Part shown: in pieces, positions 52,161-64,000 of the stretch
How positions within the stretch are numbered: position 1 is the stretch's first letter
Layout of the letters: every line of letters begins with the position of its first letter
Origin: Sitta carolinensis
Lineage: Eukaryota; Chordata; Aves; Passeriformes; Sittidae
Length of the DNA: 64,000 nucleotides
Direction of reading: 5' to 3'
Assembly: GCA_032173965.1 (NCBI GenBank)
Contig: CM063294.1
Coordinates: forward strand, 6,060,452-6,124,451
Translations under genes and position numbers: made by a program
The notes under the pieces: generated by a model
What the model was told of the DNA's origin: nothing
The model's database searches: none
Seen by the model: the letters and a program-made list of their open reading frames with translations, nothing else

Positions 52161-52260
52161 GTTCAGCCTTGTCTCGGCACTTCCAGGGATGCAGGGGCAT
52201 CCACAGCTGCTCTGGGCACCCCGTGCCAGGGTGTCCCATGCTCTGTGACCCTTAGTGCCC
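52161..52260 (-). mobile_element. CR1 LINE 3' end, part 2 (split by an LTR)
   Basis: This resumes the CR1 at 51428-51541. After GTTCAGCCTTGTCTCGGCA comes CACTTCCAGGGATGCAGGGG, then CATCCACAGCTGCTCTGGGC and ACCCCGTGCCAGGGTGTCCC, the next parts of the CR1 3' region in the same orientation. Similarity fades after about 52245, so the outer border is approximate. GC-rich text up to about 52350 could be more of the same element in a form I do not recognise. Confidence 0.88.
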
Positions 52261-55200
52261 TCCCCAGGGTCCCTGCAGGTCACAGGCAGGGCCGGTGCCA
52301 GCCCTGCACACCTCTGCACTCTTGCCACTGCACTGATGTTCCTGCTCCTGATTGCAGGTATCTGCTGTGCCTCTATTTACACATCAGCTGGGGAGGATGT
52401 CTTCTGTACTGCTCAGTTAACTTTGCAGCTATTTCCATTTTCCCCCTATGGCTTCAAAGAAGTCAATAAGCAATTGATAAATCTTCTGTCGCCCTGGGCA
52501 ATTAATGGGAGTTACACAGCATTGACTGCATCAATTCTCGTGTATGTGAAAAGCAAAAAATTGATTTCACAAATTTACTGGTACCTATTGATTTAGTGCC
52601 TCTTCCCCAGGCTATTCCCGTTTAATGTTTTTGTGAGGTCATTGAAAAAAAAAATCAAGACTGTCAAATAAAATCTGTTTCTTCAGAACTTTATCTGTTA
52701 CATTATTTTGCAAATATTTTTAGCCTCAGCAATATGTTTTTAGGCTGAGCTTCAGGCTTGTAAGATTTTCATCATCTAGAAAGTGAGCATAAACAAACGG
52801 ACCCAACCAGCCATTAAGTGAAGGTGTTTTGAAGGTTCAGGGTCCTTTCAAAAACTGAAAGTTACACCTACAAAAATCCTTACTGAGACTTCACAGGCTC
52901 AAGATGAGTTTACAGACAAATCAAAGTACTTGTGTATCTAACTATCCAATCTGCATCTGCATGAATCTGATTGGCAGCTGAACACCGTGAACATCCATAA
53001 AAATTGTTAGTCCAAGCAGCCAGATTTGTTCCTAGGACTGAACTTCTAGCAGAGGATCACAGAGACAAATGCAGCAAAAGTAAACTGAATGTATCAAAAA
53101 ATAGCAGCCTTTTGGGAAATTTGTCCTTATGCACCTGTGGCTCACAGCTCATCACCCACATTTGTGAAGATACAATAGGCAGAACAGCAAGGAAAAATTA
53201 CTTTTCTATATTTTTTTTTATATTAACTCATTTTTTGTTAAAAATAACATTGAATGGGAAGTCATTTTGGTTCTGCATCCTCTTTGGTCTCATCCTCTTT
53301 CAGGCCTTACAGTCAGCAGTGCAGGTTTGATCTCATTGTCAGCACAGTGATGCTCTGTAAACCCTTCTGCTTCTTTCCTATAGAGGCTCTTGCCCAGAGT
53401 CTCCTGTCAAGACCAACCAACAACCTCACGTTGCAGCAAGGAGCATCTAAAATGAGATTTAGAAATTCCTAATGAGATACCTCTTTTGCAAAAGTATGAC
53501 TTATCCCCTGCTCTTCAAATGTGGAAGTAAATCGACATTTTTTTCAACATTTTTTAAAAAGGAAATAATTTCTACAGGATATATGGAAGTAAGTGCTGTG
53601 CTGAGCTGTGAAGGGAGTGAGGCTTGTGAAACAATAGGGTTTTTACCTATTTTGAAAGTTCAGTAGACTGCCTTTCAGAGCAATATTGCATCCAGAACTC
53701 AAAACCTCAAGTCAAATTTGCTTCAAAGAAATTTTTCTTCTATGGAAGTGAAGCCTATGTGCATCATCTGATAGATACAAAAGAGTAAGGTAAGAATATG
53801 TCTGCAGTCATAACCCAAGACCACCAAAGTTGGTGCCTCTATAGGCAAGTGCCAGCCTCATATAAATCAGAAGATGCTTTAAGGTCTCTGGATGCATTAA
53901 ACTCGATTTGTTCCTGCAGCCCCCAGGCCATGGTGCCTTTGCTTGCTGAGTAAGGCACTGCCTTTCCTGTCTCTGAGCACACATCAGGTCCCACAGGCTC
54001 CAAAAAAACACTTAAAAAACCCAGGGCTTAAACCATCTGCATTCGATATCTTCTTCAGTGAAACAAAAGAAGGAACAGATTTTTCAAGTGTCTGTTTTTA
54101 TTGCCTGTAAAGAGCAACAAGATCTCTGAAATATGAAATGAAAACTCAGAATGCTGTTATTTATAAATGCATGGTAAGTACTAAGGTACACTTTAATATG
54201 TGAATTACAGTAAAATAAACCAGAAATAACAAAAAAAAAATCCCAACTGTGTAACCGATATCAGGAGCTCCATATGCATATATCAATTGTGAGAGAACAA
54301 TCAAAGTAATCTTTAATAAGAACTAACAAACTGCAGTTTAGCAGGATGACTTGTCAGCTTGATATCCACCAAGTCAATGATTCCATATCTGAGTAAGGAC
54401 AACTAATTATTTAAGCAACGTTGTTGTAGTGACAGTGTCAATCCCATAAAATGTTTCCATTTTTCATTTGACAGAATAAAGGATCCCTATTTATTCTAGT
54501 AATGACTGCCCTTGAACAATGAAAAAATGTTCTCTGAAGTATTTTCAAAGGAAAACTAAATAAATAAAGTTACTTCTTCCCTATGTTGTTCAACAGTTGC
54601 TCCTTTACACACACTGAAAATTTTATAAAATAATATTTAACTCCTTTTTAAGTACTTATTAGGAAACACTAACTTGCTACTAGAAAGATCTTTCTCTAGC
54701 ATTAAAATGAAAACACAAATGACCATGACAATAAAACAGCAGTAAAGATTTTACAATGAGAGAGATAAACAAAAAAATAGGTACTGAAAAAGTTGAAATC
54801 CATGACAATTGTAAAGTTTATCTAGAGATGGAGAAGCTTCATTCTTTCCAAAAGTTGCTTTGATATCTTTAGGAATACAATTACTATTTCAATATAGCTC
54901 TTTCATCTGGGCTGTCCTTGCTGTGTAACCTACCATTCTTGTTCTGAGTATGACTTTTATAGTTTATAAATGTATAAGTTTCATAACATTACAAGTGAAA
55001 GCTGCATCGAATTGTTTTACTTATATAAAGAAATTGCAAAGGCCTATTTTACTTTAATAAAGAAATGCAATCTGCTAATTTCGTGGTTACATCAATAAAC
55101 AAACTGAAAAATGCAAAAATACATGGTTGTTATTTTTCTATATTTCCTCAAACAGATTACAAACACCAAATATAAAAATGAGGAGAAGCTTTACAAACAC

Positions 55201-58200
55201 AAAGGATCTTAGGAATCAAATTAAAATAGGTGTAAAAGATATTACGTGGAAGGCAGCTCCTTCTCCCATTCCATCAGAGAATTAAGTAAATAAAGCTTTA
55301 AAAGTAATATATTAATTAATCAACTTTATCAACTACTTCACCTCTACAAAATTCTGAGCTGTAAGGAAATAGCACCAACTCATTTCAAACTACTATGCTA
55401 CCCACAACAGGAAGAGTGTTTTATTATCACATATTGTAATTTATAAGCTGTTAAAGGTCTAATGCCAAGCCTCATATCAGCACCTCACTGCTAAAAACTT
55501 CCTTGGATTCTGGTGGCTGCAGAGAGACCGTGAACAGCTGTGTTCCTCACCTGTCACTGCCACGCCCTGTGTCACCTGCACTCCACACCACCAGCCACTG
55601 CCTCCCGTGCCCCTGCGACTGATGCAGCATCAGTGACTAAAGGCAACCACACAGGGGTGGCAGATGTTGAAAATGCCATCGGGTCACATTCATTTTAGGC
55701 AAAAGAAAGATTCAGACTGCTCTGTGTAAGGAATTCACCCCGGAAGACAAGGATGCTGCTCACTGTCATGTAACAAAGCTGTGGATACTGGGCTGCTCAG
55801 AAAGCAGATGGACAGAAAGCAGATCATTATACAATTTCCTGTGTCAGGAGATTCTGTTTCCCAATGTAATTTCCATTTCATGCTTCCAATTTTTAAATTT
55901 TGGGTTCTTCTTGCCTCCACACAAGAGATCAACAAAGAGCTGGTAACAAAAACGTTTTAATGCCACTGTGGTCAGAGATGGGATTTGTGCCAGTCAGAAG
56001 AGGCTCACGCGTAAATATCAGTTCAGTTTCAGAAGTTTAGAGGAACTCTCAAAAACCTAATAAAATTAAAACCCCAACCAAACACTTTCAAACTGCATCC
56101 CTGCAGTAATGATGGACATAAAACCACCTGTCTGAATATTCTTTGTTTGGCTCTGTATTGACTGAAGGGATTCCAAGATGCAGAACAGGAAAGGAGCACC
56201 ATTAAAAGCTGCACCACAAAATCTGCGAGCACCTTCCCAGGAAGAAATGTTTAATTCCTTTTGAAATACACAAGATCTTCACCATTCCTAAAAACCAGAA
56301 CAAAACCCAGAGCAGGACCATGAGTTTATGGTCTCAGCAAACACACACCAGCATCTCTATCTTGATGAAAAAAATTAACATCAGGCTGCACTGTACCACC
56401 CTGAATTGATAACAACTCAAAAGAGCCAGTTGGTGAGTGTAGGGGCCATACATTTTGGAGCTATTTACCAATGAAAAACTGTAAGAATTGTAGAACTAAG
56501 CCAACACCCTTTGTGGGCAACACCCTTTGTGGCATTTAGAGCCCTTGCTCCCATTGAAATGAAACTCCTTAGTGCCATTTTCAAAAAGGATTTAAATGCT
56601 CAAGAAACAGACACATAATTGGAAAATAATTACATGCTAAAACTCTACCAAGAACAAAGAAAAGGTATGCTACACCTATCATGTAATTCACTGAGAGTAC
56701 AAAAGAAATTACATTTTAATGGTATTACAAATATTGCATTTATTCAGTGTGTATGATTTATTATTAAAACAGAAAAATGAAATATTCTGTTTAATCAAAT
56801 GTATTCAAAGTAGCTTCCTTGGCTGAAAACGTAAAAGCCAATTTTCTTTTCAGCCCCCTCCACGGAGATTCCCTCCCAGCAGGGGCTGTGCTCCGTGGTG
56901 AGCAGTTCTGCACCACTTCCCCCGTGCCCAGCAGCTCCTCTCTTGCTGCTGCCCTCCAACCCAGCCTCGCCAGGGATCTCACTCAAAACCCACTGAGCTG
57001 AACAGAAAGGTCTGCACTGAGCTCTCAGAGCTCTGGACCATCCTTCTCCCAGCAGCAAGGAGCAGAACCAATTAAAACATCGATGCAGACACCCCTGATT
57101 CTGGAGCTTAAGTTTTCCATATACTTCAGCAGTCTTAAGAAACAACTCAACCTTTTTTTCACTGCAGAAGCCTATATTTTCTTTGTAAACCAATACTCAA
57201 AATAGTTGAAAAAACTCTTTATTTACAAAACCCCAATATAGATTTGAAGAATCTCTGAGAATAAATGAAGTTTTCAGATTTTTTTTTTTAAAATCTCTGG
57301 AGTCATTTTCTAACAGCACTGATGCCAAAGACCAGGAGATGGGTTTTTTTACAAATGGATGCCTCTGCTAGATGCAAGGAGCCAGTGAGGGGCAGCAGGA
57401 GGAACACAGCCCCACCACTGTGGCATCCTGCCCGGGTTGTTCCCTCCAGGGCAGCAGCTCAGGCTACAGGAGTCTGACACTTCTGAGGAGCTGCTCAGAG
57501 GAGCTGCAGGGAGCTGTGGGTGTGCCATGCAGAGCTCTGCTAAGATGGTTCCTGCTGCCAACATCAGCATCTCCTAAAACTCCCTTTGCCGCAACCATCT
57601 CCTAATTTATTCCTTTCATTCACCTTTTCTCTCCTCTGTCTTTATGTGGCCTTCAGCTGAGGTCAGCCCACTTCATCATTATTGATCTTATGTTCATTTT
57701 TCTATCTACAAAGTCTCTGCAAGGAAATGCTTTGTATTGTGAAAGGAGAAGTCTGCTTGATGTGTAAAAAGAAAATGAGAACTTTCAATTATAGTTGAAA
57801 ACTGTATCAACATCAGATATTGAATTGTCATTCAGCTGTTACCAAAGTTCTAGTAAACATCTGTAAAAGCTGAATTTTTTAATTACGTTGGTACCTTTCA
57901 ATATCGTATTCAGCGGAAATGAGAATATTGTAGAAATTTACCAAAAAAAACCCAACAAACAAAACCCCCAGAAAACTCACAAAAACCCACCAGAAACAAA
58001 GCACATTTTAGTGCATCTCCTTCTCAGTAATAATTTTTCCAGGGAGTTGGGGTTTAAAGATATCAACTAATTGTTGCTTCAATCGACATTCTTTGTCAGA
58101 ATTTAAAAATTTGTTGTCATAAGAAGAATATAAGAGAAATGGATTGCTGGAGAGCTAATTTCAAAACCAAAATGACAAACAGGCATACATGAAAAAAAAC

Positions 58201-61200
58201 TCTAAAGAACTAGAGGATAAAAAAGCAAGCAGATACTTTAATGCATAGTTTTAATACTGAATATTTTCCAAATTAAAGATTCGTAGAACTAATGTTTTAT
58301 TGTTGTGGGAATAGCTAGGTGTAAATCAAAAGAAGGAGCTACTGCATACCACATGGAGTAGGTTAATTTTCCACTGAAGCAGGGATTTCTAGAGCAATGT
58401 GAAATCTGTGTCAATGACAACTCGGTTATCAAACTGTTCAATTACATTTTGGTTGTTGTTATGAAACTCCCTCTTTATATTGATTTTACATGGTGGTAAT
58501 CCCCCAAAAAGCCTCCTGTGCATTTCTCACCTGCAACAGCTCCACTCGAGCAGCAGGAGCCCCTGAGTGAGGAGGAAGATGCCCCCTGTTACTACCAAGG
58601 CGCTTTTATTTTCCTTTCTTTCATGTTCTATTATACAAACACAGAAAATACAAATATTGCCTTCTACCCATCCCCATGTTCCAGATCCCACATCATCTTG
58701 GTAGAGACCATCTACCATACTTTATTTTCTAGTCCATCCTTTAAACTCACTGTACTGCAGCTGTTAAGGTGGTCCTGGCTGCTCTTTCCTGCTGTAGAAA
58801 CTAGAGGAAGAGTACTCAAATTTAAATTCAAACACCTGCTGAATAAACCAAACCCACACTGCCTAACACTGACTATAACAGCTCTTTAAGTATTCTGTAA
58901 AACATCTTTCATGGACCAAACATCACTTTACTGGAAATTTTTACTGACAAGAAAAATGGACATACTACTGTTCTATACCCAAAGCTGCACTGAGGGGAAG
59001 GTTCAGCCCTCATTTGGTACATTAAGTGCTACACAATAATAAAACAAAACCTCTTGCACTACATTTTCAGAAAGAGCTAGTGAGACTGCCTGGGAGCTGA
59101 CAGTCCCTGTCCCAGCCTTCCTGAATGTTTCTGGGCTTTTCAGGCCAGGTTATCTACCTCCCCTCAAAGCCTACCCAGTCGAATGGTGACATCTTTTTTT
59201 ACTGGGCCAAAGACAAAGATAAATGCTAGAGTGTAGTGGAGAAAGAGGTCATGATTAAAAATACTGAAAAGAAATCTAAATGTTATTTTTCCTCACTGAA
59301 GCAGCGGATTGCAGTTCCATCAAACTCAGAGAAGCAGCACTCAGTGTTGGGTTATCATTACAAAACATCCCCTTAGTAAAGTAGGTCATGTAGTAATAAC
59401 ATGAAACTTGCTGACACTTGGATTACAAAATAGCAAGTATGTTAATTCAAAAGGCGAAATACAGCCCAGCTTGCCTGAATCCTAAATAGTTCCAATCAAC
59501 TCTAAGGCACTAGAATCTGAATGGATTGCAGTTTCTCTTATCCTCTACCTGCCTGTGATTAAATCTGTAGTCAGTAGTTTTACCAATAAAAACAATCAAG
59601 TTTTCTGCTCCCCTGCATTTCCCTGGATGGGAAAGGATGGCAAACCAGACCCTGGGGTTTATTTTGTGCATGGCACTTGAACCATGTGATGCATGTCCTC
59701 TCCATGGTCACTGCTAAGAGAGAAACCCTCCTTTCACAGCTGCTGCACTTGTCCCTCTGCTCTGGTAACAGGGCTCTTATTTTCTAGATATTATTGCAAA
59801 AGACAACGCTGGACCTTTATCCTCCTATAGAAAGTAATGGCTGTGATATATCCCTACTGTGATATACACAGAAACAGACCCTACACCAGTTATAATGCCT
59901 GAATATATTTTGTCCCCAGATTTTCCTCTTGTCAATCCTTTCTTTCCAAGTATATAGAGTCAACAATGTTTTTTCTCTTCTATTTGTTCTTTTTCTTTCC
60001 TCTATCTCCATTTTGGCATAGTCAGTCTCTTCATCTATTTACCTTCAATAACACACAAGTCTGAAAAACTTGTAACCACAGCCACATGTTTTGGCTTCTG
60101 TGATAAGATAGAGTCTCCTAGGCCTCATTTTAAAAGGATCTTTCTTAATGAATTTTGTAGCTTATGGTTTTCATGCAGTGCTTTTCTTTCAATGCTATAA
60201 CAAATGCTTGTCAATAAGGGGAATCTGCCACTGAATCCTTGATAATGCCCTTTTTCTGCAGTTCTCTGCAGATTTGCTGTAATCCAGTTCTGTATTTGTT
60301 CAATTAATGCTACTGTGCATTTCATGCTGGTCATCCAGTCATCTTAAGCTCCTCAGTAAAATAAAAGGAGCTTAATTTTCTATTGCCTTAGGATTTGAAG
60401 GCTTATAAATGAAAGAAAAAGTCTTAATCCTGGTTGATCAGTTTAGTGAAAACTGTTTTTCTTTACATGATATCAATCCCATAATTTCTGCAGTTTTAAA
60501 AAAATATTCAAATCATGTTTCAGCCTACAGTCATGGGAAAAAAGAAGAGGTACATGCACATTTTTCATAAAAACAGGTGAACAACTCTTTATTGACTGGC
60601 AGAGCTTGGAGAGGTTTTGCTTGCTAGTGTTTGTCCAGGAACAAGGTAAATTTTGCTGATACAGATAGATATATATATAATTTATTTTTTCAAGCTGGGG
60701 AGAACCCCTAAGCATATTGTGGCTTGAGTCTATTCCCCAGCACAGGGCACAGCTGTTGAAGTTAACAACCAACAGAGTGCTCAGTGTCATCCCACACTGT
60801 TCCAACAGCCCCCACGAGAGCTGTGCCCACGGGGCTTTAACCAAACCCTGCTGAAGTCAGCAGCAGCACTTCCAGGGATCAGGACCATTCTGTGCCAGTT
60901 CCATGAGGAAATGAAACTACACTGTCACCTCTTCTGTGATCTGTGTCACAGAATTGCCCACGACTGTCATCGTGCCTCCCAGTGACAAGCAGCTGCTCAG
61001 GAACAGCAAAAACAGGTTCTTAAAACTGAGCTACACAGAGGGTACAGCACCATGGTAAAGTTTCAGCAAAGAAATACATAAACCAGAAAGGAGATTTGTG
61101 ACTTTGTGTTTCAAGTTAAGATATAGCAGGGCACTTTCTCCTCATAAGGTTGCTTCTGTGTGCCATTGATTTTGCAGTTTATTATTAAAGTGTCTTACAA

Positions 61201-64000
61201 GAGAAATGGCAAGTGGATTTGACACTGGGAGACATATTAATGGCATGAAACCTTAGAAAAATGGGCACTCTGATAGTAATTAATCAGACTGAGCTAGGGC
61301 AGGAGCCTCCTCTTGCTCCCCTTTTCTTTGACAAAGAAGCAAATCCTCTGGCATGCTCCAACTCATTTTAACAGCTCCACAACTGCAGATTTCCCTCCTG
61401 CTCATGAAACAAACTGCTTCTCCAAGAACTTTCACTGTGGTTCCCAAGCATCTCTTACACTCCATGACTCTACAATAGCATAATACATTAAAAAGTAATA
61501 AAAGCTTGTTCCTTTCTTTAAAAAAAAATTTTAAAAATACAAAAGTTACGTTCCTGTAGTGAGCTGTGATTATTTCTAATCGAGGTCTCAGGAGAAGGAG
61601 GAAGACATAGCATTTAAGCCAATTGAGCCCCTCTATTCCAAAAGGCTTATTCCTAATAGCATTGAGGGGAAAAAATTGATTCTTTTGATCTTGTATTTTA
61701 ATCTTAAATTTTAATTTGAGCCATAAAACTTTAATAACTGTCCTCTAGGTTTCAAAGAGAACAGCACTAAGTATTTTCTGCACACTGCATATTACACGTG
61801 TAAAGTCAGATTCCTTTGTATCTGCAGGAACTCTGAGGGCTGCTTATTAAATTAGTAATGACCAGAAGTCAATGGCTTTCAACCCCTTGGAGTGCCTGTT
61901 GTATCTTAAGCCAAGAAAAATAAAATCTCTGTTGTCCATGTAGAGCCCTTATTTGCATAAGCATCATGGCATTTTAAAATAATTATGTATATCAATTTCA
62001 TATGGGATTGATTTGGAAAAAATGCAGGATTTCCCTAAGGAAACCTACCAGGTTTCACAAGGTTGAAATGTAAAGTAATTACCTGTGTCCTTCCAAGATC
62101 TAAAAACTGATAATTAATTTTATATGATACAAAGAAACATATACCAGCTGGTGCAATAATTTCACCATACAGCTGGTTAGCAACAAATTCTCTGATATGA
62201 GCCCAAGAGGAGAGAAAGTGAGTTCTGTCAAAAGGCAATAATTGCAACCTGAACAGTTGTCATGGCATACTTAGAAATGACCAACAGCTCTATTTTGCAA
62301 ATCAGAGATTGAATTTTTATCTGAGCAGGAAGGGAAAAGTGTACTTAAGTTCTCCTGGCAGAAGAGCTTCAGAAATTGCAGTAATTTATGAGCCAGCTGA
62401 CTTGGTGTAGTGTGTCTGTGTGTCCTGCCACAGGACAGAGGGTACCTGTGGGAAGTGTGCTGCCTTCTGCAGCATATGCAGCTCACAGACCCAGACAGCA
62501 CCTTTGGCTTTTTCCACTTTCACTGACAGTAAATGTTATTCCCACTGATGGCATAATTACCCAGAATAGAAGCAACTACAGAAGAAGTTAAACTCTGCTT
62601 CATTTTACAGTATCAGCTGTTTGCCTACAGTTCTTAGTTTAAAAGGCCAGGAAGGTTTCCAGTGTTTGCAAAATGTGCTACTATGAGGAGGTTAAGGCAA
62701 AAAGAAAGGATCATTCTGAGGCTGTAAAGACCTCTTTCATTTCAAATTCCCTTTAATGCAGTTTCTATTCGTGAAGCAATTGACTTGCATTTATTTTCCA
62801 GGCAATAAAAAGGGGGGAAAATCTTTTTGGTAAATGATTCTATACCTGCATGCTGTTTCTAAATCATTTGCTTGTCTACAAGGTCGGACAGCCTTATAGA
62901 AGGCTCAGACTTCAGACAAATTCAGAAAGTATGATTCATGGCAATTTGTACCCAAAAGTATGGGGTTTTTTCTGTTGTTACTATAATGTAAGATTGGAAA
63001 AAAATACTGATGGTGTTTAAACCAGGGTGAAGAATGAAGTACAAGCACATTACTGAGGCTTCTTATTGCTATGTCTCCTGTCTGTGTCTCAGCACCAGCC
63101 CAGCACTTTCCCTGGTGCCAGTAACACCACTGCTCTCATTCCAGCATCCTCCTGCCAGCTTTTATAGAGGTCAGCACAGAGAACAAGACTCTGGCTGCAC
63201 CTTGGCACCTCCTCCAGCTCAGGGCAGATAAAACCCTGCCTTGGTACCCACATCACCGTGGGTATTGCTGCATAAAGCTGCTGGGATGCTGCTGCAGGGA
63301 CATCAGGGCTTACAGACCATGAACTGAGTCAAAGACTGAGTGAAGGCATCTCTGGACTAAAAACAGCCACTTAGAATAAACAGTTAAAATCGGTCTGTTG
63401 TCTTTTATAGTTCTGCAAATAAAGGTGGCTATTTCTGAAGTAGAACAGATCACTTAGCTGCTGTTCTGAGATACAGCATATATATTAATCTCAATATATC
63501 ATATTAAAAGGCTTGCTCGTGAATCCTTCTCATAGCTCTTCCTTTGGATGTCTAGGCAGAAAACACCCAGAAGGAAAATTTTTAAGACACTAAGATGATG
63601 TTCTTAGAAAACAGAATGCACTTTGTTGTCAGGAGATGGAGAATAATATTGTTAACTTTAGTAATTAGTTTACCTGACTCATAGCCCTAGTGAAATGGTC
63701 CCACTGTTAGGAGGTGCATTGAAAAAGATTGCAGCTGATTCCCTCCCCACACACACACACATATTCCTTGAGGTGCAACCCATACCTGCTGAGAAACACT
63801 AAGGGGTTTGGCATGAGTTTGGCACTGAATCCAAGGGGAATTTCTGAGAGGTGCCTTTACACACCCAGATATAGATGTACACATCTGTGTGTGCGTGTGA
63901 GTGGATTATGGTATGAATACTGTTATCATGAATCTACAATAAAGTCACAATTATAATTGCAGCAAATACTATTAAATCAGTTATTAAATATTAAATTAGT
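52261..64000. other. Gene-free AT-rich unique DNA to the window end
   Basis: No supportable gene. A 113-codon frame at 52255-52596 has a hydrophobic stretch but starts in or beside the CR1 fragment and matches nothing known. GC-richer patches lie at 55520-55690, 56850-57060 and 57360-57600, each with overlapping short frames on both strands. A 16-base tandem duplication lies at 56502-56533, an A/C-rich strand-biased tract at 57940-58000, and a (CA)7 run at 63748-63762. No retroelement was recognised. Confidence 0.6.
56502..56533. repeat. 16-base tandem duplication
   Basis: CAACACCCTTTGTGGG at 56502-56517 is followed directly by CAACACCCTTTGTGGC, a single mismatch at the last base. It is a recent-looking local duplication in otherwise unique DNA. 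Confidence 0.95.

Noticed and set aside
52255..52596. 113-codon frame with a hydrophobic, membrane-like stretch
   Set aside because: It starts at the edge of a CR1 fragment, and the hydrophobic run is short and isolated. No family resemblance and no supporting gene structure.

Overview
The window looks like nuclear DNA of a bird, most likely a songbird. It is AT-rich and gene-poor. It carries two recognisable avian repeat classes: antisense 3' ends of CR1 LINEs, and solitary endogenous-retrovirus LTRs of a type common in passerine genomes. I found no protein-coding gene I can support, no exon with convincing splice sites and a recognisable peptide, no tRNA, rRNA or known small RNA, and no CRISPR, plasmid or bacterial feature. 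The open reading frames present are short, overlap on both strands and match no family I know. The exceptions in length lie inside GC-rich tandem repeats and are explained by the repeat units. The window is best read as intergenic DNA or the inside of a very long intron.

Layout. 1-11920: unique AT-rich DNA. 11921-12424: a solo LTR on the + strand. 16262-16785: a CR1 3' end on the - strand. About 25260-25808: a possible second type of LTR (weak). 27230-27815: a CpG-dense island built largely of a minisatellite with 8/17/25-base units. 34605-36490: a larger CpG-rich island whose core (34941-36038) is a minisatellite of about 84 copies of a 13-base unit, with higher-order repetition. 41052-41518: a second, internally shortened copy of the first LTR family. 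48405-48660: a worn remnant of an ancient amniote CR1-like LINE. 49844-50234: a GC-rich block of 369 bases bounded by a perfect 11-base direct repeat. 51428-52260: a CR1 3' end split by a 619-base solo LTR with a 4-base target duplication. The rest is unique AT-rich sequence with scattered A/T tracts.

No genes work together here that I can show. The most interesting material is structural: the two unrelated GC-rich minisatellites 7 kb apart, one of which is open in all six reading frames because of its 13-base unit; the nested retroelement; and the direct-repeat-bounded GC block. The CpG islands could mark promoters of genes or non-coding RNAs whose bodies I cannot identify from sequence alone. 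I did not find a new biological system and do not claim one.
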